This document shows, piece after piece, positions 9,227 to 17,474 of a stretch of 64,000 nucleotides of DNA (its first letter is position 1; every line of letters begins with the position of its first letter). The DNA lies in the NCBI GenBank assembly GCA_002721105.1, contig PBJL01000033.1, forward strand, positions 168,167 through 232,166. Reading direction: 5' to 3'. The translations under genes and the position numbers were made by a program. The notes under the pieces are model-generated. The model searched no databases, was not told the DNA's origin, and saw only the letters and a list, made by a program, of their open reading frames with translations. The stretch is from Acidiferrobacteraceae bacterium (GTDB lineage Bacteria; Pseudomonadota; Gammaproteobacteria; Arenicellales; UBA868).

Positions 9227-10909
9227 ATGGAAGCCGACGAGAAAACCCCAAGCATTGTTTATGATGATACTGGGGTGCGACGCTTGTGGGATAAAGATGC
9301 AACTTTATGGTCTGATCACCATCAAAAAATACACTCCATAAAAAGGCGACTTGGTTGGTTAGATTCGCCTCGCTGGTTACGAAGTCAGCTCTATGACTTA
9401 AAAAAAAGAATCAGCGCCATTCAGGATTATAAATGGAAAGGCATTGTATTGATTGGAATGGGCGGCTCGAGCCTCGCAGCTACGGTTTTATACCGTATGG
9501 CCATCATAGAGAAAGGCAGGCCCGTTGATCCTTACTTTGAGGTCTTGGATACCATACATCCCAATGGCATACGTAACATAAGCGCTCGTGAAAATCTCTC
9601 GGAGACTCTTTTTATAATCTCCTCAAAATCAGGATCAACAATAGAGGTTAATGCCTTGTGGTTATATATTGATGAGCTCCTGCGATGCCGGGGGAGCAAT
9701 CATGGAGAAAGAGGGAAGAATTTTGTTGCGATCACTGACCCAGGAAGCCCATTAGAGGCTTTAGCTGATGATAATGGGTTTCTTGATTGTTTCCTAAACC
9801 CGAGTGATATTGGCGGGCGATTCTCAGCTTTAACTTATTATGGGATGGTGCCCGCAGCGCTACTAGGTTTTGATGTACAAGGACTCTTAGAATCGGCAGA
9901 ACACCAGGTTTCTATTTCCAAGATGACTATGGTTGAAAAAAATAGTCCCTTTAAATTAGGTTGGGAAATAGGATCCCAGGCCCTAAACGGTAAGAATAAA
10001 CTCACCTTAATTTTTTCTAAGGAGAATGAGCCGCTTGGTGTTTGGATTGAACAGCTACTCGCTGAAAGCACCGGCAAAGATGGGCGAGGGGTTGTTCCCA
10101 TAATTAATGAGCCGGTTCTTAATTCTGTGGAGTATGGCTCAGATCGGTTTTTTGTCACAGTTGGCGCTATTAATAGCCATCATGTTATGAACATACAGCA
10201 TGAATTAATTTCTGCTGGTTTTTCTGTTTTCCAATTAGACATGGATGGGTTGAATGATATTGGAGGCGAGTTTTTTCGTTGGCAATTTGCTACAGCAGTA
10301 GCAGGTTCAGTTCTTGGAATAAATCCCTTCGATGAGCCGCAAGTGCAGCGTGCGAAGGATGCTACTATTTCCTTTCTTGACGGAAAGAGCCATTTAAAAA
10401 CGCAAACGATGGAGAGATGTATACGGAAAAACAGTATGATCTTAATAGGTAATGATTTTGATTATGGAAAATTCCTCAATGCGTCAGAAGAAATTAATAG
10501 ATTATTTAAACATGTTAATCTCGGTAATTACGTTGCTATCCTCTCATGGTTAGAGGAGACTGATGAAATTTATGAAAAATTAGTCGCTATTTCAAATCGG
10601 GTTCGGGAATCTCTGGGGGTTCCTGTGACTTTAGGTTTCGGGCCACGTTACCTTCATTCTACTGGACAGTTACACAAAGGCGATTCCAATACTGGAATAT
10701 TTCTCCAAATCTATTCAGAACCCGAGAACAACCAGACTATACCTACTTGGAAGCATGGTTTTTCAGATTTACATAAGGCTCAAGCTGACGCCGACCTTGT
10801 AGTGTTATCTGATCTTGGCCGGCGTCTTTTAAGAATTGATGTACAAACGAGTGTGATATCGGGTCTTACTAAATTAGATGAGGTAATTAATTATGCATTA
10901 TCACACTAA
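9227..10909 (+). CDS. phosphoglucose-isomerase-like SIS protein
   Basis: Two sugar-isomerase domains are visible, with GMGGSS at residues 77-82, SSKSGSTIE at 132-140 and GGRFSALT at 196-203. These resemble glucose-6-phosphate isomerase, specifically the isomerase half of the bifunctional transaldolase/phosphoglucose isomerases, rather than the classical E. coli Pgi. The C-terminal GFGPRYLHSTGQLHKG is also typical of that half. Here it stands alone at 560 residues with no transaldolase part. The likely role is interconversion of glucose 6-phosphate and fructose 6-phosphate in the cytoplasm. AGGAAA precedes the ATG at good distance. The 3' end overlaps the HAD gene by 17 bases. Confidence 0.85.
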   Translation: MEADEKTPSIVYDDTGVRRLWDKDATLWSDHHQKIHSIKRRLGWLDSPRWLRSQLYDLKKRISAIQDYKWKGIVLIGMGGSSLAATVLYRMAIIEKGRPVDPYFEVLDTIHPNGIRNISARENLSETLFIISSKSGSTIEVNALWLYIDELLRCRGSNHGERGKNFVAITDPGSPLEALADDNGFLDCFLNPSDIGGRFSALTYYGMVPAALLGFDVQGLLESAEHQVSISKMTMVEKNSPFKLGWEIGSQALNGKNKLTLIFSKENEPLGVWIEQLLAESTGKDGRGVVPIINEPVLNSVEYGSDRFFVTVGAINSHHVMNIQHELISAGFSVFQLDMDGLNDIGGEFFRWQFATAVAGSVLGINPFDEPQVQRAKDATISFLDGKSHLKTQTMERCIRKNSMILIGNDFDYGKFLNASEEINRLFKHVNLGNYVAILSWLEETDEIYEKLVAISNRVRESLGVPVTLGFGPRYLHSTGQLHKGDSNTGIFLQIYSEPENNQTIPTWKHGFSDLHKAQADADLVVLSDLGRRLLRIDVQTSVISGLTKLDEVINYALSH

Positions 10910-11603
10910 TCAAATACAAAGTGTAAATGCAATAACGTTTGATCTCGATGATACGCTATGGGAGATTGCCCCAGTAATCGCAAGAGCGGAAAAAAAAGTT
11001 TATGAGGTCATTCAAGCACAATTTCCGCGAGTAAGCGAACGGTATACCTTAAAAGACATACAAAAAATTAGAGAGCAGGTCTTGGTATCGAATCCCGATA
11101 TTATTCATGACCTCACAGAAATTCGTCGTTTGACATTTCGGGAAATGTTAAGTGGTTGTCATTATGATCCTAATCAAGCATCGGTTCTTTTGGAACAGTA
11201 TATGGATTGGCGTCACAATGTAGATTTTTTTGTAGACGTTATACCTGCGCTCGATTTACTAAGTGAGCGATATAAACTACTAACCATAACTAATGGCAAT
11301 GCTGATGTAAAAAGACTTGGAATATCACAATATTTCACAGCCAGTATAAGCGCGGGGGAATTTGGCACTCTAAAACCTGATCCTCGCATTTTTCATTATG
11401 CTTGCGAAATACTTGGAGAAAAGCCAAGTACTATTTTACATGTTGGTGACAATCCTAGCGACGATGTAATAGGTGCGCTTGATGCTGGCTTTCGGGCTGT
11501 GTGGATAAATCGGTATAGGACGGTGTGGAAACATCCAAGATCGCCGGACATAGAAATTACTAGCTTGACCGAGTTAGTTGAATTTCTTGATGGGCCCGAC
11601 TAA
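10893..11603 (+). CDS. HAD-family phosphatase, YigB-like
   Basis: All four HAD motifs are present: FDLDDT at residues 16-21 with both catalytic aspartates, TITNGNAD for motif II, KPDPRIF for motif III, and HVGDNPSDDVIGALDAG for motif IV. The layout and 236-residue length resemble E. coli YigB, which dephosphorylates 5-amino-6-(5-phosphoribitylamino)uracil in riboflavin synthesis, but substrate cannot be read from sequence. The ATG lies within the end of the upstream isomerase gene, so translation is probably coupled. Confidence 0.85.
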   Translation: MHYHTNQIQSVNAITFDLDDTLWEIAPVIARAEKKVYEVIQAQFPRVSERYTLKDIQKIREQVLVSNPDIIHDLTEIRRLTFREMLSGCHYDPNQASVLLEQYMDWRHNVDFFVDVIPALDLLSERYKLLTITNGNADVKRLGISQYFTASISAGEFGTLKPDPRIFHYACEILGEKPSTILHVGDNPSDDVIGALDAGFRAVWINRYRTVWKHPRSPDIEITSLTELVEFLDGPD

Positions 11604-11615
11604 CAACAAAAAATT

Positions 11616-12161
11616 TCAATTTAATCTTCTCCGACTAGAGATTGTTTCTGTAAATGGAAAGTATTTATTTGATGATCTATCGAGAAAATAACGCTTTAAG
11701 GTTTTTTCAATAACGGGAAACGCTATCTGATTCCAGGGGATGTCTTCTTCTTTGAAGAGCTTTGTTTCAAGACTTTCAGATCCGGCTGAAAAACTACCAT
11801 TAATGAGATTTCCACGGAAGATAACATAAACTTGACTCACATGTGGAAGACTGAAAACTGAATACAAGCCAATTATTTTTACTTCCGCACACGCTTCCTC
11901 ATATGTCTCTCTAATAGCTGCTTCTTCCAGTGTTTCTTCATTTTCCATAAACCCAGCTGGCAATGTCCAAAGACCATATCTTGGCTCAATGGCTCGACGA
12001 CATAGGAGAATTTGATCTTGCCATTCGGTGATACAGCCCGCGATCAATTTAGGGTTTTGATAGTGAATGAACCCACATTTGTCGCAAATATGCCGTGGGC
12101 GGTTATCCCCCTTGGGAATTCGGAGATTTACGGTTGAACCACATTGATTGCAATATTTCAT
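11616..12161 (-). CDS. zinc-ribbon Nudix hydrolase
   Basis: An N-terminal zinc ribbon (Cys4, Cys7, Cys26, Cys29) precedes a Nudix fold with the box starting at Gly70: GFMENEETLEEAAIRETYEE, which meets the G-x5-E-x7-R-E-x2-E-E pattern. The zinc ribbon recalls NudC, the NADH/NAD-capped-RNA pyrophosphatase. At 181 residues it is shorter and belongs to the compact zinc-ribbon Nudix group, whose substrates (often ADP-ribose or NADH-like dinucleotides) are uncertain. It is convergent with the HAD gene, with 12 bases between the ends. Confidence 0.85.
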   Translation of the reverse strand: MKYCNQCGSTVNLRIPKGDNRPRHICDKCGFIHYQNPKLIAGCITEWQDQILLCRRAIEPRYGLWTLPAGFMENEETLEEAAIRETYEEACAEVKIIGLYSVFSLPHVSQVYVIFRGNLINGSFSAGSESLETKLFKEEDIPWNQIAFPVIEKTLKRYFLDRSSNKYFPFTETISSRRRLN

Positions 12162-12273
12162 GTTTTTATATTCTTACTAATGCACTATAGCATTTTAGAT
12201 AACTAATTCGGAAAGCTTGACTCTTGGTGATAGACTGGATTCTAATCCTTAGTTAACCTTTCGTTAGAAATTC

Positions 12274-12421
<148 letters not shown>

Positions 12422-12435
<14 letters not shown>

Positions 12436-12545
12436 TTTTTGGAAGATTTGCGACAGCCTTATGCGCTCTCTCATCAGCAACATGAATGTAAATTCATCGG
12501 AATTTTAAGGTTCTTATGATCAGCTACCTTTTCGATATCAAGCAC
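12422..12545 (-). pseudogene. C-terminal remnant of a tyrosine-type integrase
   Basis: On the minus strand, one frame reads VADHKNLKIPM and a second frame, after a shift near 12495, reads YIHVADERAHKAVANLP and a stop at 12422. Joined, they resemble the end of phage-type integrases, where a (G/D)HK-L-x-M segment is followed by the catalytic tyrosine in a YxH context and an acidic, alanine-rich tail. No upstream catalytic domain (R, H-x-x-R) is recognisable, so the gene is a scrap. Its position immediately beside the tRNA att site supports the reading. The identification is from pattern memory, not a search. Confidence 0.5.
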
Positions 12546-12596
12546 TGTGGAGTGAGTTTTAAAGGGGTGAGTTTACGGAAAAATACTTGAGGTGCA

Positions 12597-13010
12597 TCAA
12601 AATAAAGTAGAAATTTTATCCAAAATTATTTTTTGTGTTTTGTCTAGGTCCTTTAAATCACACTCCCATATGACAAGTGCGCTCCATGAATTTTCTTCTA
12701 AATTTTTAATATTCTGAAAATCACGTTCTAGCGTTCGTTGCCTTTTTTCGGCCCAAAAAATCGCATTAGTTTTTGGGTAGACGTTGCCAAACTTACAATT
12801 GTGAGAATGCCAAAAACAGCCGTGGACAAATACCGCTAACTTACGACTGACCAAAACAAGGTCTGGTTTTGTTCCATGAATTGTACGATTCAATCTAAAT
12901 CTCAGGCCTAATTTATGGCAAAGACTTCGTACAGTTTTTTCCGGTTTCGTCCCAGACGATTTTATTTGGGACATATTAAAACTGCGAGTTTTTTTGTCAT
13001 GTACATCCAT
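12597..13010 (-). CDS. vsr: very short patch repair endonuclease (Vsr)
   Basis: Vsr nicks next to T:G mismatches that arise when methylated cytosine deaminates in C5-methyltransferase target sites. The product has the family pattern TRSFNMSQIKSSGTKPE, catalytic Asp50 in GTKPDLVL, and the zinc and aromatic-wedge region VFVHGCFWHSHNC (residues 62-72), then PKTNAIFW. Length (137 residues) is normal. It begins eight bases after the methyltransferase stop, the usual dcm-vsr pairing, and should be co-translated with it. Confidence 0.95.
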   Translation of the reverse strand: MDVHDKKTRSFNMSQIKSSGTKPEKTVRSLCHKLGLRFRLNRTIHGTKPDLVLVSRKLAVFVHGCFWHSHNCKFGNVYPKTNAIFWAEKRQRTLERDFQNIKNLEENSWSALVIWECDLKDLDKTQKIILDKISTLF

Positions 13011-13018
13011 CGGTAAAT

Positions 13019-14164
13019 CTAATACTTCAACAATCCCCCCGTCTTTTTCGTAATGATATGATCTGAGAACTTTTTCAATATCTGGCGTCCAACCTCTTCA
13101 ACAACTAAAGGTACAACAGAATTACCGAATTGTTTATATGCTTGGGTGTCTGAAACGACTTGGGGAAATTCATCCTTGTGTCCAAACAGGTTTGCATATC
13201 TCTTATTAAATCCCATCAATCGTTGTGCCTCCCGGGGCGTAAGTCTTCGCGGATTTTTCCAACCTTTGTGGTTAATCAATATTTCGGCGCCATCCTTATA
13301 ATATCTCGCACTCATTGTTCTTGCGACATCATCCGGAGAGTTGAGACCGTATCCAAAACCATTGCCTTTTGCTTTTTGTTTTTTTGCATAGGCTTTTAGA
13401 TATTTCCATAACTTGTCGGAGAGCATATATTTTGGATCCACATCATCTTCCAATATTGTTCTTAGTGTTATTGTTTGCTTGGTTCTTATGTTGGGAAAAT
13501 CAAAACCTACCGCATTCCCAAAAATCTTTTTGTCGAAACAGACAATAAATATTCGTTCTCTGTGCTGTGGAACTCTTGACCGAGCGTCAATAATTTCAGA
13601 AAATATGGCATATTGACGACTTTCAATTTCTTGTACTATTTGTTTCCATGTGTTGCCTTTATCATGAGATTTAAGGTTTTTTACATTTTCAAGAAATAGA
13701 ACAGGGGGCCGTTTTGCATCAACAATTTCCATTATTCGGTAGAACAACTTTCCTTGACTAACATCCTGGAAACCGTGTTTATGGCCAAGAGACTGTTTCT
13801 TTGAAACCCCTGCAATAGAGAAAGGCTGACACGGAAAGCCAGCGCACAAAATGTCGTGGTCCGGAATTAACTTCGCGTTAACTTTCCAGATATCATTATC
13901 ATTGACATCCTCATCCTTGTACCACGCTTTATAAGTGGTGGTCGAATATTTGTCCCATTCATTAGAGAAAACACACTTTCCACCTAGCTTGGTCATCGCG
14001 CATCTAAAGCCACCTATGCCCGCGAACAAATCTATAAATTTAAAAGGTAAACGGTCGTATCTATTTGTGATATTTTGAGATCTTGAAGGAAGGGAATAGG
14101 GAGTCTTCTTTCGAGTGACCGTCTTTGCCGTAGCCTTCTTAACTACTTTGTTCTTCGCCGCCAT
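13019..14164 (-). CDS. dcm: DNA (cytosine-5) methyltransferase, EcoRII/Dcm-like
   Basis: All core C5-methyltransferase motifs are intact: motif I DLFAGIGG (45-52), motif IV PCQ with catalytic Cys112, motif VI ENV (159-161), motif VIII QHRER (200-204), motif IX RRLTPREAQRLMGF and motif X QFGNSVVP. The first 40 residues are a lysine/alanine-rich basic tail unlike E. coli Dcm. The neighbouring EcoRII-like nuclease suggests a CCNGG-class target such as CCWGG, but the recognition domain cannot be read for specificity. With the nuclease broken by a stop codon, it probably acts as a solitary methylase today. Confidence 0.94.
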   Translation of the reverse strand: MAAKNKVVKKATAKTVTRKKTPYSLPSRSQNITNRYDRLPFKFIDLFAGIGGFRCAMTKLGGKCVFSNEWDKYSTTTYKAWYKDEDVNDNDIWKVNAKLIPDHDILCAGFPCQPFSIAGVSKKQSLGHKHGFQDVSQGKLFYRIMEIVDAKRPPVLFLENVKNLKSHDKGNTWKQIVQEIESRQYAIFSEIIDARSRVPQHRERIFIVCFDKKIFGNAVGFDFPNIRTKQTITLRTILEDDVDPKYMLSDKLWKYLKAYAKKQKAKGNGFGYGLNSPDDVARTMSARYYKDGAEILINHKGWKNPRRLTPREAQRLMGFNKRYANLFGHKDEFPQVVSDTQAYKQFGNSVVPLVVEEVGRQILKKFSDHIITKKTGGLLKY

Positions 14165-14186
14165 AGTGTTTCTCCTCTACGGTCAG

Positions 14187-14894
14187 CTAAATGACGTAAT
14201 GGTCCCATTTATCCAAAACAGGATCCAAATAAAATTTAATAAAATCTTCAAATGACATCATATTACTTGCATCACCATAATGTTCTATTCGTTCTATTTT
14301 ATCTCTGGTTGTTATGACGAAGACTTTATTTCTTTCGGCCTCTATAAGCTGATTTGCACTGATGTCTTCATCCAAAGTTGCGAGAAAATATCCGTGAGCC
14401 ACGTTTGCTTCGGTAACAACTTGCCGCTATCTTTCCCGTAAGGTGCGTTTAGCTGTTAACAGTATGCTATCTAGCGGGTATTTCTGCAAAAATTCCTTAG
14501 ATGGAAGAACAAAATCGGGTCGAGCGCCATCAACTTTAATACCGCGAACTAATGGGTAGCCAAGACGTGTAGACATAATTTCTTCAATGATAAGTTCAAA
14601 AACTTTGCCTGCACGAGATTTTCTCGAGTTTCCCAAAGATTTGAAAAAATTTTGCAATTCGTCAAAATCAAGAATGTCGGCCGAGCCTTTTTCATCAGTT
14701 GTAATCCTTTTCCATGAGTCAATTTCGGCTGATTTATAGTCTTCATAAACTTTGTCGTGCATCTTTTGAACGATCAAGGAAATATCCTCTTTTAAACTTA
14801 TCTTATGATTGTTGTCGATGATGGTCCCGCAGGCATTTTTTACCAAGCTCGTATTGGAAGGTATGGTTTCTTTAAATTTCTCGAATAATTTCAT
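14187..14894 (-). pseudogene. EcoRII/PspGI-like restriction endonuclease interrupted by one in-frame TAG
   Basis: Two open segments, 14894-14427 and 14402-14187, lie in the same frame. They are separated only by a TAG at 14429-14427 and a few sense codons. The first half carries the EcoRII C-terminal nuclease features: RKSRAGK (91-97), RPDF (125-128), and TAKRTLRER (147-155) with the catalytic lysine. The stop is codon 156. Reading through gives RQVVTEANVAHGYFLATLDE, matching the continuation of the fold. EcoRII relatives have tryptophan here as I recall them (R-W-R-Q), so TGG to TAG is the simplest explanation. Intact length would be 235 residues, similar to the single-domain PspGI type. It is first in the nuclease-methylase-vsr operon. 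Confidence 0.85.
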
Positions 14895-15009
14895 AACGTT
14901 GATTTTTTGGTTAAACGATTAACGGAGTTCTCAGGCGGCCACGAGAAATCAAACACTCGCCGAAAAAGGTAGTTTCGCCATACCCCCTATTATCGTCCAT
15001 AACTCAGGC

Positions 15010-15067
15010 GGGACTAAAATGGGACTAACTGTTGTCCTTTTCTGTCCTCTGGCGTCCTCAAAGTCCA
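15010..15067 (+). repeat. helically phased repeat cluster (11-bp boxes then GTCC boxes)
   Basis: GGGACTAAAAT and GGGACTAACTG form an 11-base tandem at 15010-15031. GTCC then recurs at 15034, 15044, 15054 and 15063, that is every 9-10 bases. Both series keep helical phase. The position, about 75 bases from the att copy on the inner side of the island, is where arm-type integrase or accessory-factor sites are expected. Function is inferred from spacing and position only. Confidence 0.5.
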
Positions 15068-15140
15068 AACAGCACAGGGTCAAAGTGCTTGGTTTATCTC
15101 ATTTTTGAGGCTATCATTACACCAACTAAACATTAGACAT

Positions 15141-15275
15141 GGGACTGAAAATCCTCGTGTCGGCAGTTCGATTCTGTCCTTGACCACCTTTTTTTCAATG
15201 ATTTACGTTGGTGTCTCAGTTCGAAAATAGCCGCCTATGACTAAACTATGACTAACTTTTGTCACCTCCTCTTTT
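15141..15275 (+). repeat. att-type direct repeat, copy 2
   Basis: Same orientation and register as copy 1, exactly 2,840 bases downstream. It repeats the anticodon arm, T-arm and part of the acceptor (TGACCACC instead of TGGCCACC), so it cannot form a complete tRNA. It is followed by its own 11-base tandem (TATGACTAAAC, TATGACTAACT at 15236-15257). It marks the right boundary of the restriction island. Because it also carries the flanking box, it may be the left end of a second, decayed element. Confidence 0.85.
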
Positions 15276-15368
15276 TTTAAGGTAGTCTTTTAGACAACAT
15301 ATTGTAAATATCCGGGATAGTATTTCTTTAGGTAATAAACATACTGAGTATATAAATAAAGTTGAATT

Positions 15369-16343
15369 ATGGATCAGATATTCTCACTGGTATTCGATAA
15401 CATCACGTCGCCAATGGTTCTATTTTTCGGCCTAGGGGTCGGAGCATCTTTGCTTCGATCAGACCTGGAAATACCTCAATCTGTAGCACGCATTTTGTCT
15501 ATTTACTTAATGTTGGCGATTGGTTTCAAGGGCGGCGCAGCTGTTGCCGACAACGGCATTGAATTTGAAATGGTCGCCACCCTGGTCTCCTGTGCAATAT
15601 TGAGCTTCATCACGCCATTCATCGCCTACTTTCTTCTCCGGCGCATGAGTAATTTACCTACTGTCGACGTTGCAGCAGTGGCTGCTCACTACGGTTCGAT
15701 TAGCGTTGTTACATTGGCTGCAGCAATGCAAGTACTGAAACAGTTAGGGCTTGACTATGAGGGGTATATCATAGCAGCGGCTGCTGTTATGGAATTTCCC
15801 GCTATTATTTCAGGATTGTGGTTAGCAAAACAGTTTGCACGCAGCGATACATCAACCAAAGAGGGCTTATTTCGCCATGTTTTTTTAAATGGCTCGATTG
15901 TCGTACTTTTTGGCGCATTTATTATTGGCTGGGTCTCTGGTGACGGAGGCCTCTCCGATATCGCGCCTTTTATCATTGATCCTTTTAATGGTGTCCTGTG
16001 TCTATTCTTGTTAGATATGGGTATCGTAGCGGGGCGTGGTTTCCGCGACAAGAAGAACGCAATCGGGCCCCGCGAGATAAGCTTTGGCTTGGCTATGCCT
16101 CTGTTTTCAATAGGTCTCGCCACTGTTTTTATTCTGATTCTTGACCTATCTGTTGGAGGAGCTGCATTGCTGTTTACTCTAGCTGCCAGTGCCTCCTATA
16201 TCGCTGTTCCAGCAGCTATGCGATTCACATTGCCACGAGCTAACCCAGCTGTTTATATAACGATGTCATTAGGGGTAACTTTCCCATTCAATCTAACAAT
16301 TGGTATCCCGATCTACATTGCACTTGCGCGATTAATAGCTTGA
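15369..16343 (+). CDS. sodium-dependent bicarbonate permease, SbtA family
   Basis: A 324-residue polytopic membrane protein with about ten hydrophobic segments arranged as two inverted halves. The start SPMVLFFGLGVGASLLRSDL and the motifs AAHYGSISVVTLAAA and VMEFPAIISGLW are those of the SbtA/DUF897 family. In cyanobacteria SbtA co-imports bicarbonate and sodium. In heterotrophs the family may feed anaplerotic carboxylases. The usual partner SbtB (a PII-like regulator) is not adjacent. It lies just outside the restriction island. Confidence 0.88.
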   Translation: MDQIFSLVFDNITSPMVLFFGLGVGASLLRSDLEIPQSVARILSIYLMLAIGFKGGAAVADNGIEFEMVATLVSCAILSFITPFIAYFLLRRMSNLPTVDVAAVAAHYGSISVVTLAAAMQVLKQLGLDYEGYIIAAAAVMEFPAIISGLWLAKQFARSDTSTKEGLFRHVFLNGSIVVLFGAFIIGWVSGDGGLSDIAPFIIDPFNGVLCLFLLDMGIVAGRGFRDKKNAIGPREISFGLAMPLFSIGLATVFILILDLSVGGAALLFTLAASASYIAVPAAMRFTLPRANPAVYITMSLGVTFPFNLTIGIPIYIALARLIA

Positions 16344-16501
16344 TTGAGGATAGAGGAATATCCAGTATCAGGCAAGATGGAGATATCGCCGCCTTCTAAG
16401 ACATGTTTACATAATCAAAATATGCCCTTGCTGAATTAGGAATACTTTTTCAACTTCAGTTTTTTCTTTAACACTTTTGGGGCTATTACTGGGAATCGCT
16501 A

Positions 16502-17326
16502 TTAACCTAATAATTGCCTGCGTAGCCCGGTACGCTGAAGGATGGCAGTTGCTATTTCCTCTATAGAAATCCCATTTGTGTTTAAGAATGCCACATTATG
16601 TTGTCGGAATAGGCTCTCCGAACGCTGCACCTCCTCGCGGCACTGTTGTAAGTCTGAATACTGACTACGAGGACGTCTTTCATTACGAATTTTCTGTAGT
16701 TGATTATAATCTGTGGTTAACCCGAACAGACGTCTCTGATATTTTCTCAGTATGGGGGGTAGTTGTTCTGAAGACAGCTCACCATCAACCAATGGGTAGT
16801 TGGCACAAAATATTCCAAAGTGCATAGCTAAATATAAAGAGACTGGGGTCTTACCGATTCTAGAAACACCAACGATAATTAAATCAGCATAATTATAATC
16901 CTCGATGTTTAACCCATCATCGCAGTCCATTGAAAAATGGACCGCCCTTATTCGGCTGGTATAACGATCTGGATCAACAACACCATGGCCATCACCGACA
17001 TGGCCGGTTGGCTCGACACCTAGCGCCCCAGACACCACTCTTAAGAAGTTTCCAAAAAGATCAAACAGCAATCCATCGGAAGCGCGCAACCGCTCAATGT
17101 AAGATCGATCCACGAATGTCGCAAAAATGAGAGGCTGAGCACCATCTTCTCTCGCTGCTGCGTCTATTTTTTTTAACGCTTCTAACAGCTTATCATCGCT
17201 GTTGATAAAAGGAAGCGCTTTCGTAGAAAATTTTACACTGGGAAACTGAGATAATAGACTATGTCCCAGTATTTCGGCCGTTATGCCTGTGCCATCAGAA
17301 ATTATAAAGACTGACCTTTTAACCAT
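16502..17326 (-). CDS. ppsR: PEP synthase regulatory protein (bifunctional kinase/pyrophosphorylase)
   Basis: PpsR inactivates PEP synthase by ADP-dependent phosphorylation of an active-site threonine and reactivates it by Pi-dependent removal. The 274-residue protein has the DUF299 features: N-terminal VFIISDGTGITAE, P-loop GVSRIGKTPVS (153-163), and the LYLAMHFGIFCANYPLV stretch. It is divergent from ppsA with 148 bases between the starts, the standard arrangement in gammaproteobacteria. Confidence 0.96.
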   Translation of the reverse strand: MVKRSVFIISDGTGITAEILGHSLLSQFPSVKFSTKALPFINSDDKLLEALKKIDAAAREDGAQPLIFATFVDRSYIERLRASDGLLFDLFGNFLRVVSGALGVEPTGHVGDGHGVVDPDRYTSRIRAVHFSMDCDDGLNIEDYNYADLIIVGVSRIGKTPVSLYLAMHFGIFCANYPLVDGELSSEQLPPILRKYQRRLFGLTTDYNQLQKIRNERRPRSQYSDLQQCREEVQRSESLFRQHNVAFLNTNGISIEEIATAILQRTGLRRQLLG

Positions 17327-17474
17327 GAGCCTTCCAGATCATGACAAGATATTCCATGTTGAAAAAATGTTGATACACATTCTATCGGGTTGGAGACCAA
17401 TTGAATAAACTTTGAGTAGAAATAATTTTTCGATTAGATCTATACACACTAATTACAAGATAAATGGATGAGAA

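Larger units (their letters stand above)
14895..15368. other. non-coding right junction of the tRNA-Phe island
   Basis: No convincing gene is seen in these 474 bases. They hold a pair of 11-base boxes (15010-15031), a run of phased GTCC boxes (15034-15067), the second att copy (15141-15275), and a short stretch that, read in reverse after 15262, resembles the last codons of the same integrase family with a stop. The promoter of the downstream permease must lie in the last 100 bases. Confidence 0.6.

Noticed and set aside
14948..15060. Reverse-strand frame across the phased repeats, reading SPILVPPEL
   Set aside because: No start, no recognised family, and it coincides with the repeat boxes; more likely binding sites than coding.
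15141..15190. Second tRNA-Phe gene
   Set aside because: Only the 3' half is present and the acceptor pairing is broken; it is an att copy.
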